64,000 bases of DNA from Bacilli bacterium (GTDB taxonomy: Bacteria; Bacillota_I; Bacilli_A; RF39; UBA660): assembly GCA_900768345.1 (NCBI GenBank), contig CAAGCO010000022.1:1-64000 (forward strand). The letters are read 5' to 3'. The translations under genes and the position numbers were made by a program. This document shows positions 9,691 through 18,294 of this stretch, piece after piece. A model generated the notes under the pieces. It was not told the DNA's origin. It worked only from the letters and a program-made list of their open reading frames with translations, and searched no databases. Position 1 is the stretch's first letter. Every line of letters begins with the position of its first letter.

Positions 9691-9723
9691 ATATATCTCC
9701 TAAAATATAATTAGGAGGTATAT
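9691..9723 (+). promoter_or_regulatory. SD-sequestering hairpin upstream of the 59-aa gene
   Basis: The arm 9691-9703 (ATATATCTCCTAA) pairs over 13 bp, with one T-G wobble, with 9711-9723 (TTAGGAGGTATAT), around a 7-nt loop. The 3' arm contains the whole SD (AGGAGGT) and ends exactly one base before ATG 9724. No T-run follows, so it is not a terminator. It looks like a translational switch. Confidence 0.7.
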
Positions 9724-9903
9724 ATGTATAAATATATTAAAGCTTATGAACTAGGTTTTATAGAAGGTATAAAAGATGCTTTAAAAGAAGAAAATAAAAC
9801 ATTTAAAAAAATAAATGAATTAGATATTATGTCAAAACTTTATGATGTAGGTTATATTTCTGGTTATATAAAATGTATAAATTATCTTAAAAACAATCTT
9901 TAA
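9724..9903 (+). CDS. Small 59-aa protein with duplicated YxxGFIxG motif, unknown function
   Basis: Starts at ATG 9724 after a perfect SD (AGGAGGT) and ends with TAA at 9901. Sequence MYKYIKAYELGFIEG..., with two similar halves: AYELGFIEGIKDAL and LYDVGYISGYIKCI. The repeat (Y-E/D-x-G-F/Y-I-x-G) suggests two helical hairpins. It is Lys-rich, without membrane segment or signal. The SD lies inside a 13-bp hairpin, so translation is probably controlled. No family recognised; coding status is supported by the SD, the duplication and local codon use. Confidence 0.65.
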   Translation: MYKYIKAYELGFIEGIKDALKEENKTFKKINELDIMSKLYDVGYISGYIKCINYLKNNL

Positions 9904-9921
9904 AATATTTAAATTATAGTG

Positions 9922-9938
9922 TATAATGATATTATAAT
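9922..9938 (+). promoter_or_regulatory. Two overlapping -10 boxes before the pilin-like gene
   Basis: TATAAT at 9922-9927 and again at 9933-9938, followed by SD GAGGTGA and ATG 9951. No clear -35. Confidence 0.4.
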
Positions 9939-9950
9939 CGAGGTGAATAG

Positions 9951-10418
9951 ATGAAAAACGGTTTTACATTAGTTGAATTATTAGTAGTTATTGTAATTAC
10001 TGTTACAGTTAGTGCAGGATCTGCGATGCTTTTTGGCAAAAGTAATGCTGATACTAATGAAGAAGATCTAAGAGGTAAATATCGTGAGATGCAAAGAGCT
10101 GCGATTATATATACTGATTTAAATGATAGTTGGAGAAATGCATTAAATGAGAATGGAGAAGTTAGTGTTAAATTAGGTGAACTTCAAGGTACTAATTTTG
10201 TTTCTAAGAATTTTTCTAATACAGTTACAAAAGAAATTTTTCCAAGAAATTATATTATAAAATTATATATTGCTTCTTCTGGAGATAATCAATATTTAGA
10301 TTCATGTGTTGTTAGATATTCTGGAGGACAAGAAATTTGTATTGCAAATAGTAGAGGATATAATTGTGGCTGTTGTGATAGCCCAATATCTTCATTTAAT
10401 AAAGCATGTAATAATTAG
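9951..10418 (+). CDS. Type IV pilin-like (pseudopilin) protein
   Basis: The N-terminus MKNGFTLVELLVVI is a textbook prepilin N-methylation site: short charged leader, cleavage after Gly, then F-T-L-V-E and a hydrophobic helix (to about residue 28). The remaining 125 residues form a small extracytoplasmic domain with several Cys near the end (CVVRYSGG, CNCGCCDS-like cluster). Members are processed by a prepilin peptidase and assembled into type IV or Com pili; no peptidase, ATPase or other pilin gene is in the window. The next gene, a SipW-type surface protein, follows after 15 bp, so the two are probably one operon. Confidence 0.8.
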   Translation: MKNGFTLVELLVVIVITVTVSAGSAMLFGKSNADTNEEDLRGKYREMQRAAIIYTDLNDSWRNALNENGEVSVKLGELQGTNFVSKNFSNTVTKEIFPRNYIIKLYIASSGDNQYLDSCVVRYSGGQEICIANSRGYNCGCCDSPISSFNKACNN

Positions 10419-10433
10419 ATAGAGGATGATATA

Positions 10434-11624
10434 ATGAAAATTAAGAAAAAGTATTTAATTTTAATGGTTTTAACTTTACTAGTTAGTGTAGGAACATTTA
10501 CATATGCTTATTTTGCGGGCACTATATTAAATGATGGGGTTAATACTACTAAAGTGACGACTGGTAGCATTAATATTAATATATCAGATACCAATGTTGT
10601 TGCTACTGATGTTAAACCTTTAATAACAGAATTAGATACTAGTGAAAATAGTAACCAATTTGTTTATGAACAAGCATCTTTTGTTAAAAAATTTACTATT
10701 AGTAATGACACTGGTTCATTGAATGTATGTACTGGTTTATATTTAAAAATTAATAGTATTGATTCACCACTTGTAAGTCAATATTTTAGATATAAAATTG
10801 TTCAAGATGATACTGGAACTTCTATAGAAGGCGACTTTAGTAATGCTAGTACACAAGAAGATACATTTTTAGGTTCTTTATATTTCTTTAGTAGTGGAGA
10901 ATCTAAATCATATACTATGTATATATGGATAGAATATGCTGATAGTGTTGCTCAAACTAGTATGTTAAATAAAACTATGAATGCAACTTTATATGTTAAA
11001 GCAGTTGATTGTAAGTTAAAAGAGAATTGTGATACTAGAACTACTTATAGTATTAATTATAAATTAAATGGTGGTAGTGGTTGCTATAAGACTTCTATTA
11101 ATGCAAATAGTACATTAGGTTCTATTTGTGAACCATATAGAGATGGATACAATTTTGTTGGTTGGTATAGTGATGCAAAATTATCAACTGAGGCTAATGT
11201 AAGCAGTTCTAGGGTTATTAGTGATGATGTTATGTTCTATGCTAAGTGGCAAAAAGATAGTTCCGGTGGTTCTAGTGGTTCAACTACTACAATGGAAGCT
11301 CCAACGTTAACTTGTGTTATTGGAAAAATAAGTCAGACTGCTGAAGTTTATTTTAATATGGTTTCAATTAATGCTAATTTGAGTGTTCAAACTGGTAGTA
11401 CTACTAAATATTGTATTAGTTCTTCTAATGATAATTCAACTTGTAAATGGGTTAATTATAGAACTGGTGTAATAGGTAATAATCCAAATACTGCAAATTT
11501 CCAATTACCTACAACTAGAAATTATTATGGATGGATAAAAGATGGAGATGTTATATCTAAAGTAGGTAGCGTTACTTGTCCTGTTGATACTGTATCTGGT
11601 GGTAGTGGTACTACTGATATGTAG
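10434..11624 (+). CDS. SipW-type signal surface protein with TasA-like domain and InlB B-repeat
   Basis: The signal region ends in TFTYAYFAGT (about residues 21-30), the form of SipW-dependent TasA/CalY proteins. Residues about 35-200 are a beta-rich TasA-like region. An InlB B-type repeat follows (INYKLNGGSG ... GYNFVGWYSDAK, about 205-275), then a Ser/Gly linker and a C-terminal domain with paired Cys (LTCVIGK, TKYCISS, STCKWV, SVTCPV). No LPXTG. TasA/CalY relatives form extracellular fibres or surface layers; that function is inferred. It sits 15 bp after the pilin-like gene. SD AGAGGATGA precedes the ATG. Confidence 0.75.
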   Translation: MKIKKKYLILMVLTLLVSVGTFTYAYFAGTILNDGVNTTKVTTGSININISDTNVVATDVKPLITELDTSENSNQFVYEQASFVKKFTISNDTGSLNVCTGLYLKINSIDSPLVSQYFRYKIVQDDTGTSIEGDFSNASTQEDTFLGSLYFFSSGESKSYTMYIWIEYADSVAQTSMLNKTMNATLYVKAVDCKLKENCDTRTTYSINYKLNGGSGCYKTSINANSTLGSICEPYRDGYNFVGWYSDAKLSTEANVSSSRVISDDVMFYAKWQKDSSGGSSGSTTTMEAPTLTCVIGKISQTAEVYFNMVSINANLSVQTGSTTKYCISSSNDNSTCKWVNYRTGVIGNNPNTANFQLPTTRNYYGWIKDGDVISKVGSVTCPVDTVSGGSGTTDM

Positions 11625-11644
11625 AAGCTTTTATAGCTTCTTTT
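11624..11644 (+). terminator. Terminator of the pilin-like/SipW-type pair
   Basis: GAAGCT-TTTAT-AGCTTC followed by TTTT, overlapping the stop codon. Confidence 0.8.
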
Positions 11645-11673
11645 AATTTATACAAAAATTTGTTTGTAAAATA

Positions 11674-11702
11674 TTGACTTTTTAAAATAAATTCATTATA
11701 TT
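11674..11702 (+). promoter_or_regulatory. uvrA promoter
   Basis: TTGACT at 11674, exactly 17 bp, TATATT at 11697. Confidence 0.7.
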
Positions 11703-11722
11703 ATTACTTGTGTATTAGTATA

Positions 11723-11736
11723 TGAACAAATGTTTA
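11723..11736 (+). promoter_or_regulatory. LexA/DinR-like SOS box upstream of uvrA
   Basis: TGAACAAATGTTTA fits the core of the Firmicutes LexA box GAAC-RNRY-GTTY. It lies 21 bp downstream of the -10, in the uvrA leader, 26 bp before the start. Confidence 0.6.
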
Positions 11737-11762
11737 TGTTAATAATATAATGAGGTGGAACA

Positions 11763-14576
11763 ATGGATAAGATAGTTATAAAGAATGCTCGTGAAAATAA
11801 TTTAAAAAATATAAATTTAGAACTTCCTAAAAATAAATTAATAGTTATGACTGGTGTATCTGGAAGTGGTAAGAGTAGTCTTGCTTTTGATACTATATAT
11901 GCTGAAGGTCAAAGACGTTATGTTGAGAGCCTTAGTGCTTATGCTCGACAATTTTTAGGAAATATGAATAAACCAGAAGTTGATTCTATTGAAGGGCTTA
12001 GTCCAAGTATTAGTATTGACCAAAAATCTACTAATAAGAATCCTAGAAGTACAGTTGGTACTATTACAGAAATTTATGATTATTTAAGACTTTTGTTTGC
12101 TCGCGTTGGTACTCCTTATTGTCCTAAACATAATATTCCAGTAACGGAACAAAGCATAGAAGAAATGACTAATAAAGTTCTTGAATATGAAGTCGGCACT
12201 AGAATAGAAATAATGGCACCTGTTGTTCATGGTGAAAAAGGAACTCAAAAAGATTTATTAGAAGAGCTAAGAAAAGAAGGATTTGTAAGAGCTAGAATAG
12301 ATGGAGATGCTAAAGATTTAAATGATGATATAGTTCTTGAAAAGAATAATAAACATAATATAGATGTTATAATTGATAGAATAGTAATTAAGGAAGACTC
12401 TAGAAGTAGAATATTTGAAGGAATAGAAACTGCTACTAAAATGGCTAATGGTAAAGTAGTAATAAATATACTAGGAGACAAAGAAATAGTAATGAGTGAA
12501 AATTATGCTTGTCCTTTATGTGATTTTAGTATTCCCGAACTTGAACCTAGATTATTTTCATTTAATAGTCCATATGGTGCTTGTCCTGTTTGTAAGGGAC
12601 TTGGAGTTAATTTACATATAGATGAAGATATATTGATTCCTGATAAGAATTTATCTATTATGGATGGAGCGGTTGCATCTTTTCAAAGTGGTGAAACATT
12701 AAATATAGCATTTAAAAAGCTTGCATTAGTAGCTAAACACTATAATATTGATCTTTATAAGCCTGTTAAGGATTTAACTCGTGAAGAACTTAATATTATA
12801 TTATATAGAAGTCCTGATAGACTTGATTTGTCACTTACTACTAGAAGTGGAAGTGTTCTTAAAAGTTATGATTATTTTGAAGGAATAATAACTAACTTAG
12901 AAAGACGTTATATGGAAACTACTAGTCCTTCTATTAGAGATTGGATTGAAAGGTATATGACCGAGCTTCCTTGTCCCGGTTGTCATCAAACAAGACTTAG
13001 AGATGAAGCATTAAGTGTAAGAATTAATAATAAAAATATATATGAAGTAACTAATATGAGTATTAGAGATTTACTTAATTGGTTTGATAAACTTAAACTT
13101 AGTAAAGAGCAAACCGAGGTATCATTTTTGATAGTTAAAGAAATAAAAGAAAGGCTTACTTTCTTGAAAAATGTAGGACTTGAATATTTAACTTTATCTC
13201 GTGAAGCTGCTACTTTAAGTGGTGGTGAAGCTCAAAGAATTAGACTTGCTACTCAAATAGGTAGTAGACTTTCTGGTATTTTATATGTACTTGATGAACC
13301 TAGTATTGGTCTTCACCAAAGAGATAATGCTAAACTTATAAATTCTTTAAAAGAGATGAGAGATTTAGGAAATACTTTAATAGTTGTAGAGCATGATACT
13401 GATACTATGCTTGCTGCTGATTATTTAGTTGATATTGGACCTAAAGCTGGTACAGAAGGTGGATATTTAGTCGCTTGTGGTACACCAGAGGAAGTTATGA
13501 AAAATGATAAATCATTAACTGGTAGATATTTAAGTGGTAAAGAGACGATAGAAGTACCTAAGAAGAGACGTAAAGGGAATGGAAAATCTATTAAAATAAC
13601 TGGATGCAAAGAGAATAACTTAAAAAATATTAATGTAGAGTTTCCTCTTGGTAAATTTATATGTGTTACTGGTGTATCTGGTAGTGGTAAGAGTACTTTA
13701 GTAAATGAGATATTATGTAAGGCTCTTGCTAATAAGATTAATCGTTCTAAAGATAAACCTGGTAAATTTAAGGATATAAAAGGAATAGAAAATATTGATA
13801 AAATAGTTAATATTACACAGGATCCAATTGGTAGAACACCTCGTAGTAATCCTGCAACTTATACTGGTGTATTTGATGCAATAAGAGATGTATTTGCTGA
13901 GACTAAAGAATCTAAAATACATGGTTATGATAAGAGTAGATTTAGTTTTAATGTAAAGGGTGGAAGATGCGAAGCATGTTCAGGGGACGGAGTTAAAAAG
14001 ATTGAAATGCATTTCTTACCTGATGTGTATGTTCCATGTGATGTATGTAATGCAACTAGATATAATAAAGAAACATTAAAAATTAAATTTAAAGGACTTA
14101 ACATATCTGAAGTACTTGATACTCGTGTAAGTGATGCTTTAAAAATATTTGAAAATGTTCCTAAAGTATATAAAACATTAAAAATAATGGATGAAGTAGG
14201 TCTTGGCTATGTCGCTCTTGGTCAAAATGCTGTAACATTATCTGGTGGTGAAGCATCTCGTGTAAAACTTGCTAAAGAACTTCAAAAGAAGCCTACTGGT
14301 AAGAGTGTATTTATACTAGATGAACCTTCTACTGGTCTTCATCAAGATGATATTAAAAGATTGCTTGTTATATTAAATAGAATAGTTGATAATGGAGATA
14401 CTGTTATAGTTATTGAACATAACTTAGATATAATTAAACAAGCAGATTACATTATTGATTTAGGACCTGAAGGTGGAGATTTTGGTGGTACTATTGTTGC
14501 TAAAGGAACTCCTGAAGAAATAGTTAAAGTTAAAGAATCATATACTGGACAGTATTTAAAAGGTTATTTAAAATAA
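11763..14576 (+). CDS. uvrA: UvrABC system protein A, nucleotide excision repair damage sensor
   Basis: DNA-damage-recognition ATPase of nucleotide excision repair, partner of UvrB. Two ABC modules: Walker A GVSGSGKSS (about 31) and GVSGSGKST (about 635); signatures LSGGEAQRIRLA (about 483) and LSGGEASRVKLA (about 826). Zinc-binding cysteines are at CPLC/CPVC (about 250-280) and CEAC/CDVC (about 736-763). The 937-aa length is normal. SD GAGGTGG precedes the ATG. A consensus promoter and a LexA-like box imply SOS control. uvrB, often adjacent, is not in the window. Confidence 0.97.
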   Translation: MDKIVIKNARENNLKNINLELPKNKLIVMTGVSGSGKSSLAFDTIYAEGQRRYVESLSAYARQFLGNMNKPEVDSIEGLSPSISIDQKSTNKNPRSTVGTITEIYDYLRLLFARVGTPYCPKHNIPVTEQSIEEMTNKVLEYEVGTRIEIMAPVVHGEKGTQKDLLEELRKEGFVRARIDGDAKDLNDDIVLEKNNKHNIDVIIDRIVIKEDSRSRIFEGIETATKMANGKVVINILGDKEIVMSENYACPLCDFSIPELEPRLFSFNSPYGACPVCKGLGVNLHIDEDILIPDKNLSIMDGAVASFQSGETLNIAFKKLALVAKHYNIDLYKPVKDLTREELNIILYRSPDRLDLSLTTRSGSVLKSYDYFEGIITNLERRYMETTSPSIRDWIERYMTELPCPGCHQTRLRDEALSVRINNKNIYEVTNMSIRDLLNWFDKLKLSKEQTEVSFLIVKEIKERLTFLKNVGLEYLTLSREAATLSGGEAQRIRLATQIGSRLSGILYVLDEPSIGLHQRDNAKLINSLKEMRDLGNTLIVVEHDTDTMLAADYLVDIGPKAGTEGGYLVACGTPEEVMKNDKSLTGRYLSGKETIEVPKKRRKGNGKSIKITGCKENNLKNINVEFPLGKFICVTGVSGSGKSTLVNEILCKALANKINRSKDKPGKFKDIKGIENIDKIVNITQDPIGRTPRSNPATYTGVFDAIRDVFAETKESKIHGYDKSRFSFNVKGGRCEACSGDGVKKIEMHFLPDVYVPCDVCNATRYNKETLKIKFKGLNISEVLDTRVSDALKIFENVPKVYKTLKIMDEVGLGYVALGQNAVTLSGGEASRVKLAKELQKKPTGKSVFILDEPSTGLHQDDIKRLLVILNRIVDNGDTVIVIEHNLDIIKQADYIIDLGPEGGDFGGTIVAKGTPEEIVKVKESYTGQYLKGYLK

Positions 14577-14597
14577 AGGAAGCAAATGCTTCCTTTT
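14576..14597 (+). terminator. uvrA terminator
   Basis: AAGGAAGC-AAAT-GCTTCCTT with T-run. Confidence 0.9.
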
Positions 14598-14634
14598 AAA
14601 GTGTTATAAAAATATATATAATTTATATTAAATA

Positions 14635-14643
14635 TGTTATAAT
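14635..14643 (+). promoter_or_regulatory. Extended -10 promoter of mscS
   Basis: TGTTATAAT, 26 bp before the start. Confidence 0.55.
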
Positions 14644-14669
14644 TTATATATAGTTAGGAGGAGGATAAT

Positions 14670-15476
14670 ATGGAAAAAATGTTAGAAAAGTTAATCGAAG
14701 GTGGAACTGATTTATGTATTAAGTTAGTTATTTCAATTATTATATTATTAATAGGTAATAAAATAATTAAAGTAGTTGAGAATATGCTTAAAAAGGAGAA
14801 GAAATTTAGTAAACTTGAAGATCCAAGTGTTAAGAGTTTTGTAATTAGTTTTATTACTATTTCATTAAAACTATTATTATTTGTTACTGTTTTAAGTATT
14901 ATTGGAATACCAATGACATCATTAATTACAATATTAGGTTCTTGTGCTGTTGCTGTTGGTTTAGCACTTCAAGGAGGCCTATCTAATTTAGCAGGTGGAA
15001 TTATGCTTCTTATATTTAAACCTTTTACTATTGGAGACTATATAGAAGCTAACGGAAAAGAAGGAACAGTAAAATCAATTTCATTATTTTATACAACTAT
15101 TGTTGGTATAGATAATGTAGTTACACAATTACCTAATGGAACGTTGTCTAATTCTAATATTACTAATTATAATGCTTGTAAAAAAAGAATGTTAAATATT
15201 ACTTATGATGTTAGTTATGATTCTGATATTGATAAAGTAAAGAAAGTTCTTCAGGAAGTAATAGATGAAGAAGATAAAATAATTAAAGATGATCCAATAA
15301 GAATTGCTGTTAAATCTCATAATGATTCCTCAATTGGTATAGTTTTTAGAGCATGGACTCTTACTAGTGATTATTGGGATGTGTATTTTAGAGTAATGGA
15401 AAATGTAAAGAAAAAATTTGATAAAAATAATATTGAAATACCATATCCTCAAATGGATGTTCATATGAAAAAATAA
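14670..15476 (+). CDS. mscS: MscS-family mechanosensitive ion channel
   Basis: Small-conductance mechanosensitive channel that releases solutes on osmotic downshock. Three N-terminal membrane segments (about 12-30, 52-72, 80-105); the pore helix is rich in Gly/Ala (VAVGLALQGGLSNLAGGI), followed by the beta domain motif PFTIGDYIE and LPNGTLSNSNITNY. The length of 268 aa is typical. A strong SD (AGGAGGAGG) precedes the ATG. Monocistronic: its own promoter and a terminator beginning at the stop. Confidence 0.93.
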   Translation: MEKMLEKLIEGGTDLCIKLVISIIILLIGNKIIKVVENMLKKEKKFSKLEDPSVKSFVISFITISLKLLLFVTVLSIIGIPMTSLITILGSCAVAVGLALQGGLSNLAGGIMLLIFKPFTIGDYIEANGKEGTVKSISLFYTTIVGIDNVVTQLPNGTLSNSNITNYNACKKRMLNITYDVSYDSDIDKVKKVLQEVIDEEDKIIKDDPIRIAVKSHNDSSIGIVFRAWTLTSDYWDVYFRVMENVKKKFDKNNIEIPYPQMDVHMKK

Positions 15477-15498
15477 GTACATGTATAATGTACTTTTT
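15476..15498 (+). terminator. mscS terminator
   Basis: AGTACAT-GTATA-ATGTACT then TTTTT. Confidence 0.85.
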
Positions 15499-15501
15499 CA
15501 T

Positions 15502-15530
15502 TTGTATAAAATTAATAAATATGATATGAT
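15502..15530 (+). promoter_or_regulatory. Promoter of the coiled-coil gene
   Basis: TTGTAT at 15502, 17-bp spacer, TATGAT at 15525 with upstream TG. Confidence 0.55.
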
Positions 15531-15561
15531 ATTTATAGATTAAAAATAGAGGTGGCTTATA

Positions 15562-16959
15562 ATGCAAGAAAGTGTTATTGTTGAACAATTTAATCGTGAT
15601 CTTCTTAAAAAGTTAAAACTTTTATATGATAAGTATGTATCACTTAAATCAAAACTTTCAAGCCTTCCTAAAGATTCCGCTGAAGCTAAAAAAGTTAATT
15701 TAGAATATAGAGATGTTGTTAGTGAATATAATAAACTTTCTGCTTCATATCAAGTTACTTCTAAATTTACTAGTCTTGAACAAATAGAAGAATATCAAAA
15801 GCAGATTCAAGCTGAAAGAGGTAAACTACTTGCGAAATATGAAGATCTTAAAGTTAAATATAATGAGGGTGTTAAGTCTAAAATTAGTGTTTCTGAACTT
15901 AATAAAATTGCGTTAAGAGCTACTGAAATATTAAAAGAAAACTCTTTTTATAATGAATTACTTTCAATGATGGATAAACCTCTATCTTTAAAATCACAAA
16001 TTGCTTCTGTAGAAAGCACTAAGAAAAAGATTAAAGAGGCTCCTAAAAAAGAAGTTAAAAAGAAGAATGTTATAAGTCAAGAACAGAAAGAAGCTTCTAG
16101 TGTAGAACTTTCTAAAGGTAGTTATACAAGTAGTCCAGACATTTTAGCATTGCATACTCTTAATAGAAAAATTCAAGGTCTAAAAGATATGTATTATAAA
16201 CTTGATATTAAATCTCAAGAAGCCAAAAAAATAAAAATGGTTATATATAAGTTGTGTACTGAAAGAGAAGAAATGGTAACTAAGTTATTAGGTTATGATG
16301 CAGCAAATAAAATTGTTATGGTTGAAAGTATGGAAGATGTTGCTTTTTCAAAAGAGGATGTTCCGCCATCAAAACCTTTTCAAATAAATACAAAAACATT
16401 TAGTAAGGATTTTACTTCTTTGGTTGCAATGCTTGGTGATATGGAATTTAGTGGGTTAGATTCTGAAACGTATAAAAAATATAGGACTTTTGAAGATAGT
16501 GTATTTAAGAAAAGCGGAAAAACTAATTCTTCAACACCAAATCAATCTTATAAAAAATGTTATGAAAATTTACTTAGAAGATATCATAATATTTTGAATG
16601 CTCTTGTAGGTAATGATGATAAGTTAGTTTCTATGGGTCAAGATTTACTTGGAACGTTACGCTTATTTAATATAAAGGGCGGATATGCAAGCTTTAAAGC
16701 TAAACATAAAGATGGTAAAATCGGTAGTGAAGCTATTTCAAAAGAAATGTATAGTGAAGGAGTAGATAGAATTAAAACTTTATTAAATGCTATTAATACC
16801 TTTGGAACTAAAACAATTGAAAGAAAAGGTGGAACAATTACTGTTAATGATACTGAAAAAACTAGAGAACAAAGAGTTGCTGAAATAAATAATAAATACT
16901 TTGAAATTTACGACATGATACTTCAAACTCGTAAACAAACTGTTGTAAGTAATTTATGA
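15562..16959 (+). CDS. Cytoplasmic coiled-coil protein, unknown function
   Basis: 465 aa, family not recognised. No signal peptide or membrane helix. Residues 1-240 are highly charged with Lys/Glu heptad-like spacing and predicted coiled coil (LKKLKLLYDKYVSLKSKL, and 200-235), interrupted by a Lys/Glu linker (about 155-175). The C-terminal half (about 270-465) is more globular, ending in a second helical segment. SD AGAGGTGG precedes the ATG. Single-gene unit with its own promoter and terminator. A structural or scaffold role is possible but not supported by any motif. Confidence 0.8.
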   Translation: MQESVIVEQFNRDLLKKLKLLYDKYVSLKSKLSSLPKDSAEAKKVNLEYRDVVSEYNKLSASYQVTSKFTSLEQIEEYQKQIQAERGKLLAKYEDLKVKYNEGVKSKISVSELNKIALRATEILKENSFYNELLSMMDKPLSLKSQIASVESTKKKIKEAPKKEVKKKNVISQEQKEASSVELSKGSYTSSPDILALHTLNRKIQGLKDMYYKLDIKSQEAKKIKMVIYKLCTEREEMVTKLLGYDAANKIVMVESMEDVAFSKEDVPPSKPFQINTKTFSKDFTSLVAMLGDMEFSGLDSETYKKYRTFEDSVFKKSGKTNSSTPNQSYKKCYENLLRRYHNILNALVGNDDKLVSMGQDLLGTLRLFNIKGGYASFKAKHKDGKIGSEAISKEMYSEGVDRIKTLLNAINTFGTKTIERKGGTITVNDTEKTREQRVAEINNKYFEIYDMILQTRKQTVVSNL

Positions 16960-16970
16960 TTAAATATTAT

Positions 16971-16998
16971 AAGAGCATGTAAATGCTCTTTTCTTTTT
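16971..16998 (+). terminator. Terminator
   Basis: AAGAGCAT-GTAA-ATGCTCTT, T-rich tail. Confidence 0.9.
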
Positions 16999-17033
16999 GA
17001 TGTAATTATATTATAATTATTATGGTGAAGAAA

Positions 17034-17477
17034 ATGAGTAAAGGAAAGATTTATAAAATCGATGATAGTGGTTCTAGAAGAACTAGTAGCAAGTATACTT
17101 ATGATAAGGATGATTTAATTACTTTTGGTATAAGTATTCTTGTTTATGCAATTGTATTATTACTTGCAAGTAATTTATTTAGAGGTATTTATGTAGAGAA
17201 CTTTTTCTATGCAATTATTGCTGCTTTAATATTAAGCTTATTAAATTCTACTATTAAACCAATACTTATATATTGGACTTTACCTCTTAGTATTGTTACA
17301 TTTGGAATAGCGTATCCTATTGTTAATATGATAATTTTAAAATTATGTGATATTCTTATGGGAAATGCATTTGGGGTAAGTGGTTTCTTTAGTACATTTA
17401 TTATTGCTATATTTATTAGTGGTATGAGAATGTTACTTGATCAAATGATTACTATGAAAGTGGGAAAAAGAAAATGA
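17034..17477 (+). CDS. YvlD-like small membrane protein (phage holin 4 superfamily IV)
   Basis: About 147 aa with four hydrophobic segments and the family core SLLNSTIKPILIYWTLP followed by IVTFGI and NMIILKL, as in B. subtilis YvlD and related 4-TM holin-like proteins; the cellular role is unclear and these are generally not phage genes. I prefer ATG 17034 because GGTGA ends 4 nt before it; ATG 17022 lacks an SD and the -10 (TATAAT 17012-17017) would put the transcript start at about 17024. Its end overlaps lgt by 4 bp, so it heads the lgt-trxB operon. Confidence 0.8.
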   Translation: MSKGKIYKIDDSGSRRTSSKYTYDKDDLITFGISILVYAIVLLLASNLFRGIYVENFFYAIIAALILSLLNSTIKPILIYWTLPLSIVTFGIAYPIVNMIILKLCDILMGNAFGVSGFFSTFIIAIFISGMRMLLDQMITMKVGKRK

Positions 17478-18286
17478 ATCCAGTTATATTTAATATAGGA
17501 AGTTTTGAACTTAGATGGTATAGCGTATTAATTGCTTTTGCAGTTATTATTGGGTACGTTATGATTATGAGTGAAAGTAAAAGATTTAAAATTAAAAAAG
17601 AATTTATGTTTAATATGATGTTTTGGACTTTAATATTTGCAATTATTGGAGCAAGACTTTATTATGTTGCTTTTAATTTAGAATATTATAGTTCTAATAT
17701 AGTTGAGATATTTCAAGTTTGGAAAGGTGGGCTTGCTATTCATGGAGGCTTACTATTTGGAACTATTACAATAATTATTTATTGTAAAAAATATAAAGTT
17801 AGAGTTGGAAAAATACTTGATATAATTGTTCCTCCTTTATTACTTGGACAAGCTATTGGAAGATGGGGAAACTTCTTTAATTCTGAAGCATATGGATCAA
17901 TAGTTACATATCAACAATTAGTAAATATGAAAATAATACCTCAATTTATAATAGATAATATGTTTATTAATGGTAGTTATCATTTACCAATGTTCTATTT
18001 TGAATCATTATGGTGCTTATTAGGTTTCTTTTTGTCACTATTCTTAAGACGTAGAAAATATATTAAAGATGGACAATTAGTTGCATTTTATATGATGTGG
18101 TATGGTGCTGCTAGATTTGTTATTGAAACCTTTAGAACAGATGCATTATTATTTAATGGAATAAGAGTTGCTAGGGTAGTTAGTATTCTTATGTTTATTG
18201 CTGGTTTAATTATTCAGTTTATACAAAGTAGAAAACCTAAACTTGATGAATTATATAATAAAGCTGAAGAGGAAGTTAGGTTTTAG
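17474..18286 (+). CDS. lgt: Prolipoprotein diacylglyceryl transferase
   Basis: Integral membrane enzyme that transfers diacylglycerol from phosphatidylglycerol to the lipobox Cys of prolipoproteins. About seven membrane segments over 270 aa. Signature GRWGNFFNSEAYG (about 133-145) and the conserved LAIHGGLLFG are present. Overlaps the upstream membrane gene by 4 bp (ATGA) and is followed 8 bp later by trxB, a common Firmicutes pairing. A substrate lipoprotein lies in this window at 24529-25389. Confidence 0.95.
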   Translation: MNPVIFNIGSFELRWYSVLIAFAVIIGYVMIMSESKRFKIKKEFMFNMMFWTLIFAIIGARLYYVAFNLEYYSSNIVEIFQVWKGGLAIHGGLLFGTITIIIYCKKYKVRVGKILDIIVPPLLLGQAIGRWGNFFNSEAYGSIVTYQQLVNMKIIPQFIIDNMFINGSYHLPMFYFESLWCLLGFFLSLFLRRRKYIKDGQLVAFYMMWYGAARFVIETFRTDALLFNGIRVARVVSILMFIAGLIIQFIQSRKPKLDELYNKAEEEVRF

Positions 18287-18294
18287 GAGGAAAA

